A stretch of DNA of 64,000 nucleotides from Carnobacterium pleistocenium FTR1 (GCF_000744285.1 NZ_JQLQ01000002.1:2170001-2234000), one strand, 5' to 3'; shown: positions 36,654-45,437, numbered from the stretch's first letter. Notes: a model not told the origin generated them from the letters alone. Program-made: numbers and translations.

Positions 36654-37817
36654 CTAACCGATCCATCCGACTATTACACTCGTTATTAATACGGAAGTAA
36701 TCGTTACCGTTGAAAAACCAGCGATAATCATTTTTGGCAAAATTTGTCCTTCAATAGCTGCAATTTCTTCTTCCGTTTCCCCCACACTTTTGGCCGCTTC
36801 TTGACTTAAAATCATTGTGCCTGGGAAACCATATAAGGAGGTTAAACCAACTGCCATAGACATTGGTATACTGTAGCCTAACAACTTACCGGCAATCACT
36901 GAGAATAGGATATTTCCGCCAACTCCGACTAGGAATGATAAGATGATTGGTACAATCATCTCGAATAAAGCTTGTGGTTCAATGGTTGCCAAAGGACCAA
37001 AGATAATAATTAAGATAGCGAGCATCATCAAGCCGTAAGCATCGATTCCAGTTAGAATGTTTGGTCTCAAAATTCCTGTTGCTCGTAAAGTTACCCCAAT
37101 TAGCAAAGCGACAATAAAAGTATTCAAAATGCCATTGGTGAGATTGTCAACAAAGATAGCAACTAAAACAATTACCCCAACTACAAACAGTGTCCCCGCG
37201 GTGGTGTTGAACATAGCGGGTAACTTTCCTTTTTCTTCCACATGGCCTTCTTCTTTTTTATCCACTTTCAAAGTACCTGCTCGATACTCTGCTTGTAAGC
37301 GACGCGCTTCTTTTCTCAAAATAATGGATGTGAAAGGGAAACCAAACAATCCTTGTATAGCGGAAATCAAGACAGGTAAAACTGCCGTTGAAAGCAAACC
37401 TGCTGCTAAAGCCGCTTCTTGAACAATAATGATTGAAATTGTCCCGCCACTAACTGCCCCGATTGCTGCTATAGCATAATTTCGCGTTTCAAATAACGGA
37501 CCAACCAACAATAAAGAAAACGTTATTCCCATAACGGCTGAAATGCCAATTACCACTGTCTTCCATTGTTTCTTCAATTCAGCGATACTAATCATCGTTC
37601 CAATATGAACAATAATAAAACCAACAACCGTTGTCCCTAAACCAAGCAAAGATGAACTGGTCAAAATGTCTTTTGGCATGATGTTCGTCTTAAAGCCGAT
37701 TAGAAAAACAAGAGAAGCTACTAATAATGAGGAAATCAGTGACTTTGTTTTCTTCGATATCAGGTCACTGATCGTCCACACCAACATAATAATAGTGAAA
37801 GCTAAAACAGGATTCAT
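36654..37817 (-). CDS. Multi-span membrane transporter-like protein
   Basis: The protein has about ten hydrophobic segments in two halves, with glycine-rich loops (AIGAVSGGTISIIIVQEAALAAG; GLTSLYGFPGTMILSQEAAK) at matching places, which suggests an inverted-repeat secondary transporter of the GltS/DUF819 general kind. The central loop (about residues 170-200) is charged. The start at 37817 has GGGGAG eight bases upstream; a GTG at 37826 overlaps that site. It lies in the same strand as an M20 peptidase, so it may import or export a peptide or amino acid. Family not certain. Confidence 0.65.
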   Translation of the reverse strand: MNPVLAFTIIMLVWTISDLISKKTKSLISSLLVASLVFLIGFKTNIMPKDILTSSSLLGLGTTVVGFIIVHIGTMISIAELKKQWKTVVIGISAVMGITFSLLLVGPLFETRNYAIAAIGAVSGGTISIIIVQEAALAAGLLSTAVLPVLISAIQGLFGFPFTSIILRKEARRLQAEYRAGTLKVDKKEEGHVEEKGKLPAMFNTTAGTLFVVGVIVLVAIFVDNLTNGILNTFIVALLIGVTLRATGILRPNILTGIDAYGLMMLAILIIIFGPLATIEPQALFEMIVPIILSFLVGVGGNILFSVIAGKLLGYSIPMSMAVGLTSLYGFPGTMILSQEAAKSVGETEEEIAAIEGQILPKMIIAGFSTVTITSVLITSVIVGWIG

Positions 37818-37854
37818 TTTTCTCACTCCCCATTTCCATTTATACTTACCCTAT

Positions 37855-38112
37855 TGGTAAATAAGTAAAACCTAAGCTATAAACTTCTGAGACATGATAC
37901 GCAATCATAAAGGCACTTATGTTTACTTCGTCTACCACCTTTGAAGCCAATCAATCCTATAGACCTCTTAGCAAAAATCCCAGTCCCACTTACTCCTCTA
38001 GTTGCAACATGATGTGGTCCTAAAAACATATTTATATTAATACCGATTAGAATAACTGCCAAGGCAACAATTGAGATTTGTATGATTACTTTCTTTAATT
38101 TCTTCGCCTCTT
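37855..38112 (-). pseudogene. YitT-like membrane protein remnant
   Basis: The minus strand reads KKLKKVIIQISIVALAVILI, then GININMFLGPHHVATRGVSGTG, which resembles the first helix and PHH..GGVSG loop of YitT-type (DUF161/DUF2179) proteins. The ATG expected before KKLKK is absent (GCG GAA-type context), and after about residue 50 the frame shifts to ISAFMIAYHVSEVYSLGFTY and stops. Only the first fifth of such a protein remains. Confidence 0.5.
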
Positions 38113-38129
38113 TTCTTTAAAAAGTAATC

Positions 38130-39242
38130 TCAGCGGACATGGATCACTAATTGGTAAGCTAACTCAACCGCTTTTATTAATTCAGTAATCGGCAAGTATT
38201 CATTCGTTGTATGAATTTTTTCATAGCCAATCGACAAATTTAAGGCTTCCTTACCATTAGCATTAAAAACGTTAGCATCACTACCACCGCCACTGATTTC
38301 ATAAGTAACAGAACGTCCCATTTGAGAGATAACTTGTGCTACCTGTTTGACTAAGTCATTCTCTTCTTCAAAGTGATAACCAACAGATTTCGTATCGGTT
38401 TTAAAACTCACATCCCCACCTAATTCATGGGTAACCGTTTTAAATTGCGTTATCATATGGTTGATTTGTTCTTCACATTTCATTTGAGAAACTGAACGTG
38501 CCTCTGCAGTAACATTTACTTTATCTGCGACAATATTACTAGCCACACCACCATTGATTGTTCCAATATTGGCGGTTGTCTCTACATCTAATCGTCCTAA
38601 TTTCATATTTGAGATGGCCTTGGCCGCAATTTCAATCGCTGAAACGCCTTTTTCTGGCTCTAATCCAGCATGTGCAGTAACCCCGGCAATATCTACTTCT
38701 AATCCCATCAAAGTAGGGCTACTCATTACAATACTACCTACAGGGCCTCCGCTGTCTAGCACAAATCCTTGCGTAGCTACCATCTTAGTCATATCAAAGC
38801 CCTTAGCCCCAATCAACCCAATCTCTTCACCAGGGGTTAAAATAAACTCAATTGTCCCATGAGGAATGTTCCCTTCCTGAAGCTCTTCAATCAGTTCCAG
38901 CATAACCGCGATTCCGGCTTTATTATCGGCAGCTAAAATAGTTGTGCCATCAGAATAGATAACTCCCTCACGTATTTGTGGATTGATACCTTTACCGGGA
39001 GCTACTGTATCTACATGAGCTGAAAAGAACAACGAAGGTCTGTCTTCCTCACCTTTTAATGTGCATAAAAGATTGTTTGCTCCCAACCCTGTTTGTTCCA
39101 TAGTGTTATCTTCATAGACATTCAATCCAAAATCTTCAAATTTCGTTTTAAGAAATGTTTGAAACTTCCCTTCATCTTTAGCTTCAGAATCAATTTTAAC
39201 TAACTCAACAAAGGTCTCAACAACTCGTTCATTCATCATCAT
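38130..39242 (-). CDS. M20 family metallopeptidase, PepT-like
   Basis: The 370-residue enzyme shows the zinc motifs FFSAHVDTVAPG, ILAADNKAGIAV, TPGEEIGLIGAKGFD, and the late GYEKIHTTNEYLPI His, plus the dimerisation lid insertion (GVTAHAGLEPEKGVSA). It is a PepT-like/YqjE aminotripeptidase of the cytoplasm. AGGAGGG precedes the first of three tandem ATGs. The YitT-like remnant and the membrane protein gene follow on the same strand. Confidence 0.92.
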   Translation of the reverse strand: MMMNERVVETFVELVKIDSEAKDEGKFQTFLKTKFEDFGLNVYEDNTMEQTGLGANNLLCTLKGEEDRPSLFFSAHVDTVAPGKGINPQIREGVIYSDGTTILAADNKAGIAVMLELIEELQEGNIPHGTIEFILTPGEEIGLIGAKGFDMTKMVATQGFVLDSGGPVGSIVMSSPTLMGLEVDIAGVTAHAGLEPEKGVSAIEIAAKAISNMKLGRLDVETTANIGTINGGVASNIVADKVNVTAEARSVSQMKCEEQINHMITQFKTVTHELGGDVSFKTDTKSVGYHFEEENDLVKQVAQVISQMGRSVTYEISGGGSDANVFNANGKEALNLSIGYEKIHTTNEYLPITELIKAVELAYQLVIHVR

Positions 39243-39521
39243 TTTTCCCTCCTGATCTTTAGATATTTTAATAAAAACCTACTTATTGTAAACGTGATTT
39301 AGCCGTTTATTTATGATCATTTAGATAATGAGTTAGTGTGGGGCGTAGAATTTGATTTCAAGATATAATTGAACTTTGTTTATACTTTACATTATGATAG
39401 ATATCACCTGTTTTCACCATTATTCTACCTCGCTATATACACTGTGAATTCCAATCCAATCAATTGACTTTTTTTAGTTGTAATTATAAGCTCGCTGTAT
39501 CAAAAGACAGGAGGAATACAC

Positions 39522-40046
39522 ATGAGAAAAGAACGCTTGAAATTTTTGGCTCAAGGAATTCTTTTGTATATTTTAGGACTATTGTTCATGTCAAATCCTA
39601 TCCGCCAAGGTTCTTTATTTCTAATGATTATCGGAACTGCACTCACTCTTATCGGAATTGTCATTATCATTGATGGGATAATTTTAACGCAAGGCCTTAA
39701 ATACAAATTGTTTCGTATAGTAGAAGGGATTTTATTTAGTGGTTTTGGTGTAGTCTTTTTTTTAAGAAATCCTGCAAGAGGAGCAGCTTTAATGATCTAC
39801 TTTGTTGTTATCATGATGATTGTTTTAGCCGTCGTAAACACGATTGCTATTTTAAAATCAAATCATAATGTAAAGTGGCTGGCAATTTTTTTTAATGTTT
39901 TAGTGATTTGGTTTGGATTCCAATCCTTACTTGACCCGCAATTAGCAGTAGCCATTTTCTATTGGACGGTTTCCTTCCAATTAATTTTTACTGGTATAAA
40001 TCATATTGTTATGTACTTTATCATACCTGATTTGTCCGATGTATAA
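39522..40046 (+). CDS. DUF308/HdeD-like membrane protein
   Basis: 174 residues with six short hydrophobic helices in three similar pairs (e.g. ILGLLFMSNPIRQGSLFLMI, LFSGFGVVFFLRNPARGAAL), each with the G..L...P...G...I pattern of HdeD proteins. Acid-stress or envelope role is known only for E. coli HdeD. AGGAGGAAT lies before the ATG. It is the last gene before the repeat-separated region. Confidence 0.8.
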   Translation: MRKERLKFLAQGILLYILGLLFMSNPIRQGSLFLMIIGTALTLIGIVIIIDGIILTQGLKYKLFRIVEGILFSGFGVVFFLRNPARGAALMIYFVVIMMIVLAVVNTIAILKSNHNVKWLAIFFNVLVIWFGFQSLLDPQLAVAIFYWTVSFQLIFTGINHIVMYFIIPDLSDV

Positions 40047-40268
40047 TTTCTTTAACACTCAGGTTCCAGTAGTCTTTAAAATGTCCATCATATAGGGTCT
40101 ATTTCAATTACAGGGAGTATCTTTTATAGGTATCTTTTTTAAAAGACCTTGAAACAAGAGCCAGATTAAAATTTTTTTGATCTCTGATTTTTTATTTTTA
40201 TTTATGTAATTACTTTTCCGGGAAATTATATAAAGGTACTTTAGATCTTATCAGTTATTCAAAAATTA

Positions 40269-40328
40269 ATACATGAAATTGCATAGATTCATGTATTGAG
40301 AACCTTATTAGTTTAAGGTTCTTTTTTT
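40269..40328 (+). repeat. Bipartite repeat R1
   Basis: Best-preserved copy: hairpin 1 ATACATGAA/TTCATGTAT (9 bp), hairpin 2 AGAACCTTA/TAAGGTTCT... (8-9 bp, six-base loop), then seven T. It begins 222 bases after the DUF308 gene and opens the array. The interval 40047-40268 has no gene. Confidence 0.92.
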
Positions 40329-40399
40329 CTTTTAAAAGGGTATAATTTTCTTATTAAAACATAAGAAATTGATTGGAAATTATATCGAGGAGGAATTTT

Positions 40400-40680
40400 T
40401 TGGGAAAACAATTAAAGACTATTAAAATAAGTTTTTTAGTTATCCAAATTTGTATGATCGGATACTTTTTAATCAGACTTACTGATTATAATAATCTAAC
40501 AGGAGTAGCCTGGCTGCTCACGAATCTTGTTGGCTTGTTCATCGTAGCTTTTTAAATATCAAACATTCCAATGGATAAAAAAGTAGATTAGTTTTCTTGG
40601 GAATATTTTTCTTAGCTACTATCTCGATTGTTCTACTATTATTATTTGTAATAATAGCCACTATTACTAGTAGTATATAG
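40400..40680 (+). pseudogene. Small membrane protein gene broken by stop and frameshift
   Basis: TTG at 40400 with GAGGAGG upstream opens MGKQLKTIKISFLVIQICMI and a second helix ending LVGLFIVAF at a TAA (40553-40555). The same frame continues ISNIPMDKK; one base shift in an A-run near 40580 then gives LVFLGIFFLATISIVLLLLF and TITSSI. The original product was probably about 93 residues with four helices. The first 51 codons could still be translated. Family unknown. Confidence 0.6.
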
Positions 40681-40691
40681 TGAAATTAAGA

Positions 40692-40752
40692 ATATATGAA
40701 ACTACATAAAGTAATGTATCGAGATCCTTATTACTTTAAGGTTATTTTTTTT
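40692..40752 (+). repeat. Bipartite repeat R2
   Basis: ATATATGAAACTACATAAAG...AATGTATC, then GATCCTTATTACTTTAAGG and a run of eight T. It starts 12 bases after the stop of the broken membrane protein gene. Confidence 0.85.
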
Positions 40753-41180
40753 AATTTAGTAACTACTAGATTAAAAAAAAACAAAAAGAATAAGTAGTAG
40801 ATTGATTCCTAAAAGAAGAAGTTCAATTAAATCTTCAGAATCCATCTCATAAATGATTTTTAAAAGAGTTGTATTTGATTTTTTCGGCGGAGTTTTATTG
40901 AGTAATTCGTCTATATAAAGCACAAAAACGTTTGTTTATGACGTGATCAATACCTCTTATTCATGATAGATCATAACGGAAAATAGAGCTAAAGGTGTTA
41001 CTATATAAGTAGTAACACCTACAATCGAAAATAAAAAAACGATAATTAATGTTACTTAATTGCTTATAAATCAACAATGCTTGTCAGGCAATCAAAAAAT
41101 AGTTAGTAGTGCTTGTGAGACAATCTTTAATTTTAATGCGTTATACGATATAAAGAGGTGGACAGGGGAAATGGGACATA
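40753..41180. promoter_or_regulatory. Leader of the XRE regulator cassette with hairpin and direct repeats
   Basis: A perfect 11-bp inverted repeat, AGGTGTTACTA and complement, with a six-base loop lies at 40993-41020. Two related 17-base direct repeats with the pattern AGTGCTTGTNAGNCAATC/AATGCTTGTCAGGCAATC occur at about 41075-41092 and 41108-41125, 33 bases apart, just ahead of the XRE gene, a plausible operator pair. The first 240 bases have no gene. Confidence 0.45.
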
Positions 41181-41639
41181 ATGAAATTTAATGGTCAAAT
41201 AAAAAAAATTCGAACAAATAATCATTTAACACAAGAACAATTAGCTCAAAAATTAAATGTTTCTAGACAAACTATATCGAGTTGGGAAAATAGTAGAAAT
41301 CTTCCTGATTTAGAAATGGTTGTTACGATTGCAAAACTATTTAATATTTCCCTTGATCAACTTATTTTAGGAGACGATACAATGACAAACAAGTTAGTAA
41401 AAGATGGAAATGAAACAAAAAAAGCTCGACTTAATATAATAAGCATTTTATTAATGCTTATTGGAGGCATTTTATTTGTGATAAGTGGGTTCGGAAAATC
41501 AGAAATAGATAGTAACGGTTTTTTACATGAACCTTTATTTTTTCTTATCCCCTTAGGTTATTTATTTATATTTATTGGACTAGTACTGTTTCTTGTTAGT
41601 TTTATTAAGAAACAAATGAATAAGTTTAAAGACAGATAG
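41181..41639 (+). CDS. XRE-family regulator with C-terminal membrane helices
   Basis: 152 residues: helix-turn-helix at 3-58 (LTQEQLAQKLNVSRQTISSWENS), a linker, and two hydrophobic segments (about 85-105 and 118-140). Small membrane-tethered Cro/CI-type regulators of this kind are common in Firmicutes. Target unknown; the upstream direct repeats may be its site. The stop lies 35 bases before repeat R3. Confidence 0.85.
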   Translation: MKFNGQIKKIRTNNHLTQEQLAQKLNVSRQTISSWENSRNLPDLEMVVTIAKLFNISLDQLILGDDTMTNKLVKDGNETKKARLNIISILLMLIGGILFVISGFGKSEIDSNGFLHEPLFFLIPLGYLFIFIGLVLFLVSFIKKQMNKFKDR

Positions 41640-41674
41640 CTACGATACTCCGGATAAGACAAACAGTTATTATA

Positions 41675-41732
41675 ATACATGAAATTGGATAAAAACATGT
41701 ATGGAGGACCCTTTTTTGCTAAGAGTTTTTTT
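41675..41732 (+). repeat. Bipartite repeat R3 (second half decayed)
   Basis: Hairpin 1 is intact (ATACATG/CATGTAT). Hairpin 2 has decayed to GAGGACCCTTTTTTGC and a later T-run. Confidence 0.8.
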
Positions 41733-41751
41733 CTCATCATTTTAGACAAAA

Positions 41752-41792
41752 AAAGATAGCAACATACTTTTTTAAAGTATGTTGCTATCTTT
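41752..41792 (-). terminator. Terminator of the YefM-YoeB cassette
   Basis: A perfect 18-bp stem (41752-41769 with 41775-41792) has a five-base loop, followed on the minus strand by a T-run. It includes the toxin stop codon. Confidence 0.9.
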
Positions 41793-42018
41793 CGTAGTGC
41801 GTCCAAGCCGACCAAATAATGACTTCTTTTGCGTCATTATCAACCGAGTAAACCAACCGATGCTGGATATTTAATCGACGTGAATACTTATCTTTTAAAT
41901 TTCCGACTAACTTCTCATAAGGCGGTGGATTTTGAAACGGATTTTCTTTTAAAATTTCCATTATATCTTTAAACTTTTGATCTAAATGAGCCGATTTTAA
42001 ATTTCCAAGGTCTTTCAT
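41785..42018 (-). CDS. YoeB/Txe-type toxin, start codon doubtful
   Basis: The 77 residues contain NPFQNPPPYEKLVGNLKDKY, SRRLNIQHRLVYSV and a C-terminus WTHYER, matching the YoeB/Txe mRNA-interferase core (Arg, His and Tyr at the active site). Family members start about nine residues earlier; here that frame reads YSIKLAKST directly after a TGA, with no start codon and no ribosome binding site before the internal ATG at 42018. The toxin may therefore be silent. It follows the antitoxin gene by 17 bases. Confidence 0.75.
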   Translation of the reverse strand: MKDLGNLKSAHLDQKFKDIMEILKENPFQNPPPYEKLVGNLKDKYSRRLNIQHRLVYSVDNDAKEVIIWSAWTHYER

Positions 42019-42035
42019 CGTTGATTTTGCTAACT

Positions 42036-42290
42036 TTATAGAGTATCACAATCGATATTCTCCAGTGCAACAAATTCATTTTCTTTTTCACGCTGTTGGA
42101 TTACATCCGCTACGCCAGAAGATTGAAGGTATAAGGTTTCTTGAATCGTGTCCCAGTCTTTTTTACTGACCATAACCGCTGCACTTTCTTCATTTTTACC
42201 AGAGATATAGACGGGTTCGTTGGTTTTGTTGACGTCTTTCAGTAGTTGGTAAAAGACTTTTCTAGCTTGGCTAGGGTTTACGATCAACAT
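42036..42290 (-). CDS. YefM/Phd-family antitoxin
   Basis: 84 residues with NPSQARKVFYQLLKDVNKTN and PVYISGKNEESAAVMVSKKD, the Phd/YefM DNA-binding fold, then an acidic C-terminal tail that should wrap the toxin. AGGAGGAAT lies before the ATG. It should repress its own promoter through the dyad at 42324-42343 and neutralise the YoeB-like toxin. Confidence 0.9.
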   Translation of the reverse strand: MLIVNPSQARKVFYQLLKDVNKTNEPVYISGKNEESAAVMVSKKDWDTIQETLYLQSSGVADVIQQREKENEFVALENIDCDTL

Positions 42291-42317
42291 AAGTTATTCC
42301 TCCTTTTGGTTTCTTTT

Positions 42318-42346
42318 ATTATAACGTACTCAAACGAGTACGTCGA
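42318..42346 (-). promoter_or_regulatory. YefM-YoeB promoter and operator
   Basis: A TATAAT (42323-42318) abuts a perfect dyad, ACGTACTC-AAAC-GAGTACGT (42324-42343), which fills the spacer to a TCGACG -35-like hexamer (42346-42341). Occupation of the dyad would block the promoter. Confidence 0.75.
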
Positions 42347-42354
42347 TTTGTTAT

Positions 42355-42409
42355 GAATATACAAGATTGCTTAAATGCATGTATCAGGAGTATTGTATTT
42401 ACTGCTTTT
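42355..42409 (+). repeat. Bipartite repeat R4 (strongly decayed)
   Basis: ATATACAAGATTGCTTAAAT then GCATGTATC aligns with hairpin 1 of the consensus. Hairpin 2 is almost gone (GGAGTATTGTATTTACTGC). Accepted because position and orientation fit. Confidence 0.5.
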
Positions 42410-42571
42410 CATGAGTACCTAAGTTTGTCATAGAGCAAATAATTCTAATAAAAGAAACGATAAGGAATATAAGTGCCTTCATAGTCATGTTAATTAGTAT
42501 ATTTAATGATATAATTTAGTCAAAAATTGTTGGACAATAGTTAGATCCTAACAACTTGAGAGAGGTACTAA

Positions 42572-42973
42572 ATGAAAAAGAATAAAAAATTACTTTTAAC
42601 AAAATTTTTTTATAGTTTATTTTTATTGGCGACTATGATATCGTTTTTTATTGTTTATAAAAACATAGACAATACTATTTCTTTTAAATTTTTAATGGGG
42701 TATATATTTTTTACATTCTTCATGCTAATATATGTTCCTTTGATAGCCATTGTAAATGCAAGGACGCTTAAATGGGTTTATATAAGAAAAAAAATATTTA
42801 AATTTATTACCATCTTTATTTTGTTGAGTACTTTGAATTATTTTTTTGGTTACATACTTAGACCCTCTAAAATAGATTTATTAAAAATTTTTTCTAATAG
42901 CTTGGGTATATCTTTTGGTATAGCTTTTACTGATGTAATATTTTTCAAAGAAAAAATTGAGTACAATAGATAA
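42572..42973 (+). CDS. Four-helix membrane protein of unknown function
   Basis: 133 residues with four hydrophobic helices (about 10-28, 40-62, 75-96 and 105-122) and a lysine-rich N-terminus (MKKNKKLLLTKFF). GAGAGAGG precedes the ATG. The stop is 42 bases before repeat R5. Not recognised. Confidence 0.65.
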   Translation: MKKNKKLLLTKFFYSLFLLATMISFFIVYKNIDNTISFKFLMGYIFFTFFMLIYVPLIAIVNARTLKWVYIRKKIFKFITIFILLSTLNYFFGYILRPSKIDLLKIFSNSLGISFGIAFTDVIFFKEKIEYNR

Positions 42974-43015
42974 AAAAATATAATAATAGAAGTGTAACTC
43001 ATAATATATTTTTTT

Positions 43016-43080
43016 ATGCAGATGCATGTAATTACATACATTCGTTTATCTAGAACCTTGATTCTACAAGGTTCTTTTTT
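43016..43080 (+). repeat. Bipartite repeat R5
   Basis: Hairpin 1 is a near-palindrome, ATGCATGTAATTACATACAT. Hairpin 2 is AGAACCTTG/CAAGGTTCT with a six-base loop, followed by TTTTTT. Confidence 0.88.
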
Positions 43081-43172
43081 CATCTTAAAAGTAATATGAG
43101 TAGACATTTTTATTGGTAATATATAATAAGCTTTTTCTCTGTTAAGTAATAAAGTGCTTCTAATAAACACTT

Positions 43173-43233
43173 AAATAAAATAAATTGAAGAATAATAGCC
43201 TGACAAATTTTTATTCCTCAATTTATTTTATTT
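43173..43233. repeat. 23-bp inverted repeat between R5 and the SDR gene
   Basis: 43173-43195 and 43211-43233 are complementary at 22 of 23 positions. The arms begin AAATAAAATAAATTGA. The 15-base loop and lack of T-run leave its role open. The remaining bases of 43081-43412 hold no gene I can see. Confidence 0.6.
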
Positions 43234-43412
43234 ATATATTTCCATTCTTTTAGTATCTTTCTTTAAAGTATCTGTAGCAAAAAAATTACGCTTGATAAGA
43301 GTACTAACTATATGTAGGCATGTAATTATAAATTTTAAAAAAATAATAAATTAATTTCCAAACGGTCAAGATCGGTCCATTTGTAGTTTTGACAGTGAAC
43401 TACATCTTTAAG

Positions 43413-43449
43413 AAAAAACCCCTTAACCAATTTTTGGTCAGGAGGTTTT
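43413..43449 (-). terminator. Terminator of the SDR gene
   Basis: AACCTCCTGACC and GGTTAAGGGGTT pair with wobbles on the minus strand, followed by TTTTTTCTT. It starts six bases past the stop at 43455. Confidence 0.7.
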
Positions 43450-43454
43450 ATGAA

Positions 43455-44288
43455 TTATTCGTAATCTGCTGTTACGGTTGTTTCTTTCCATTCTTCAATA
43501 GTATCCAAAAGAGAGGTATATTTGTGAGTCGCCACTTGATAAGCCGCTTGCCCTAATAAAAGTCGAAGTGGCGGATTTGGTGATTCAACAATCGCGATGA
43601 TCGCTTCCGCTGCTTTTGCAGGGTTTCCAGGTTCATTACCACTGCCTTTTTCAGTTCCTTGAATCATCATACCTATAGTGTCTGCATAGATTTTGGATTC
43701 TGTTTTTACCGAAGACCGTCCTGCCCAATCGGTCCGGAATGAACTTGGTTCAATCAACGAAACCTTAATGTTAAAAGATGCTAGCTCTTGACCTAAGCTT
43801 TCTGAAATTCCTTCTACGGCATATTTCGTTGCGTGATAGTATCCCAATGAAGGGAAGGAAGCTAGACCACCAATAGATGAAAAGTTAATAATATGGCCTG
43901 ATTTTTGATTTCTCATTGTTGGAAGAACGGCATTTGTCATATTCATTAAGCCCCAGAAGTTAATTTCAAACATGTTGCGAGTCTCTTCTTCTAAACTCTC
44001 CTCAACGGAACTAAAATAACCAATTCCAGCATTATTTATTAATACATCTATTTGACCAAAGGCGTCTATACTTTTCTGAACAGCTTCATTCACTTGCTTT
44101 TTATCGGTCACATCGAGAGGTAATACTAAGACGTTCTTTTCATTCAATTTCTTTAGATCTGTCAGTGTTTCTGGTTTTCTAGCGGTTACAATTACCTTAT
44201 AACCTGCGTTTATCGCATGGATTGCAATTTCTCTACCGAAACCTGTCGAACAACCTGTAATTAACCAAACTTTATTGTTTTGTCTCAA
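43455..44288 (-). CDS. Short-chain dehydrogenase/reductase
   Basis: The classical SDR motifs are present: TGCSTGFGRE (NAD(P) loop), NNAGIGYF, and the catalytic SSIGG...YYHATKYAVEG with Ser, Tyr and Lys. It resembles oxidoreductases paired with MerR regulators. I chose TTG at 44288 (AAGGAG eight bases upstream); a GTG at 44297 overlaps that site. Its promoter has the 19-bp spacer expected for MerR control, and the MerR gene lies just upstream on the same strand. Substrate unknown. Confidence 0.88.
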   Translation of the reverse strand: MRQNNKVWLITGCSTGFGREIAIHAINAGYKVIVTARKPETLTDLKKLNEKNVLVLPLDVTDKKQVNEAVQKSIDAFGQIDVLINNAGIGYFSSVEESLEEETRNMFEINFWGLMNMTNAVLPTMRNQKSGHIINFSSIGGLASFPSLGYYHATKYAVEGISESLGQELASFNIKVSLIEPSSFRTDWAGRSSVKTESKIYADTIGMMIQGTEKGSGNEPGNPAKAAEAIIAIVESPNPPLRLLLGQAAYQVATHKYTSLLDTIEEWKETTVTADYE

Positions 44289-44318
44289 CTTACTCACTCC
44301 TTCAATTTGTCTACAAAT

Positions 44319-44349
44319 AGCATAACACTTGAAGTTAACTTTAAGTCAA
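44319..44349 (-). promoter_or_regulatory. MerR-type promoter with 19-bp spacer
   Basis: TTGACT (44349-44344) and TATGCT (44324-44319) are 19 bases apart, and the spacer holds a dyad, CTTAAAGTTAACTTCAAG, with one mismatch. Over-long spacers bound by a MerR activator that untwists DNA are the hallmark of this family. A related dyad, TTAAAGT-TG-ACTTTAA, lies at 44763-44778 before the merR gene. Confidence 0.85.
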
Positions 44350-44358
44350 TAGTAAGTT

Positions 44359-44742
44359 TTAAATAAGAAAAACTTTATCGTTATTCCCACGTACTATAAC
44401 GTCGTATACAGCCATTTTTCTATTTATCTTTTCAAGATGTATAAGTGTTTGATTCATCTTTTGTTCAACCGTTTTTTTATGTTCCATAAGAAAATCTTTT
44501 CTTTTATCCAGTGTCGAATCCCCTTGCTTCAACAATTCGACATACCGCTTGATTTCTTCTATGGACATACCGGTTTCTTTTAAAGCAATGACTAACTGTA
44601 GCCACTGCAATTCTTTGTCGGAGTAACGTCTTTGCCCACTATCGTTTCTTTGAATTTGGGGAAGAATCCCTTCCTTCTCATAAAATCGTAAAGTTGAAGC
44701 AGGAAGTCCATACTTATTTTCTATTTCTTTGATTGTATACAT
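44359..44742 (-). CDS. MerR family transcriptional regulator
   Basis: 127 residues: YTIKEIENKYGLPASTLRFYEKEGIL (winged HTH), the RRYSDKELQWLQLVIALKETGMSIEEIK wing-helix region and a C-terminal coiled coil. No metal-binding cysteines are visible, so it is of the drug/redox-sensing kind. AAAGGAG precedes the ATG. It should activate the SDR gene. Confidence 0.9.
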   Translation of the reverse strand: MYTIKEIENKYGLPASTLRFYEKEGILPQIQRNDSGQRRYSDKELQWLQLVIALKETGMSIEEIKRYVELLKQGDSTLDKRKDFLMEHKKTVEQKMNQTLIHLEKINRKMAVYDVIVRGNNDKVFLI

Positions 44743-44918
44743 AATAAAATCTCCTTTTTATTAAAGTCAACTTTAACTATAATACTCGAATCAAAAATAA
44801 AGTTCAACAAATTCAGCTATTGGTGAATTCAACTAGGCCAATTTTATCTATATCAACTGCTGATTATGGAAAGCCATTTTCAGGCTTGTATCAAGATAAA
44901 GTTTCCACAGAATACTTA

Positions 44919-44975
44919 ATACATGAAATTGGATAGATCAGTGTATCTGAAACCTTATTTAATAAAGATTTCAGG
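44919..44975 (+). repeat. Bipartite repeat R6
   Basis: ATACATGAAATTGGATAGAT then a weak right arm AGTGTAT. Hairpin 2 is CTGAAACCTT/AAGATTTCAG (9 of 10 pairs), a changed sequence that keeps the stem. No T-run. Confidence 0.82.
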
Positions 44976-45017
44976 TAACTGTAAGAACTTAATAAAACAG
45001 ACTATAAGTTATATAAT

Positions 45018-45437
45018 TTATTCATACACCATAACCCAATACTTTTCATTCGGATTACCTTCTTCGATAACTTTTTTCCAACCATTATTTTCATAGAATT
45101 CCATAGCCTTTTTATTTTCAGATACACATTTCAACTCTATTGGTTTATTCATTTTATTTATAGAGGCATTAATCAATTGGATGCCAATACCTTTACCTGA
45201 AAAGTCAGGATGAACAAATAAGTTATGTATAAAATTATCTGGTAAATGTAACGAAGCAAATCCAAGAATTTCAGAATTTTCTTCTGCTAAAATTATAAAT
45301 TCTCCTACGGTGTGTTTATCAAAATCTTCTAAAGTCATTTCTTCTATATCTGCCCAATGAAAGTTTTTACGTCGGGATTCTAAGTGTATACGTCTTAAAG
45401 CAGGGTAATCTAAATCATTTGCTACTCTAATCTCCAT
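45018..45437 (-). CDS. GNAT N-acetyltransferase
   Basis: 139 residues with the GNAT core: EILGFASLHLPDNFIHNLFV, then the acetyl-CoA loop HPDFSGKGIGIQLI and the C-terminal ENKKAMEFYENNGWKKV. Substrate unknown. The stop lies 43 bases from repeat R6. GGAGAG precedes the ATG. Confidence 0.88.
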   Translation of the reverse strand: MEIRVANDLDYPALRRIHLESRRKNFHWADIEEMTLEDFDKHTVGEFIILAEENSEILGFASLHLPDNFIHNLFVHPDFSGKGIGIQLINASINKMNKPIELKCVSENKKAMEFYENNGWKKVIEEGNPNEKYWVMVYE

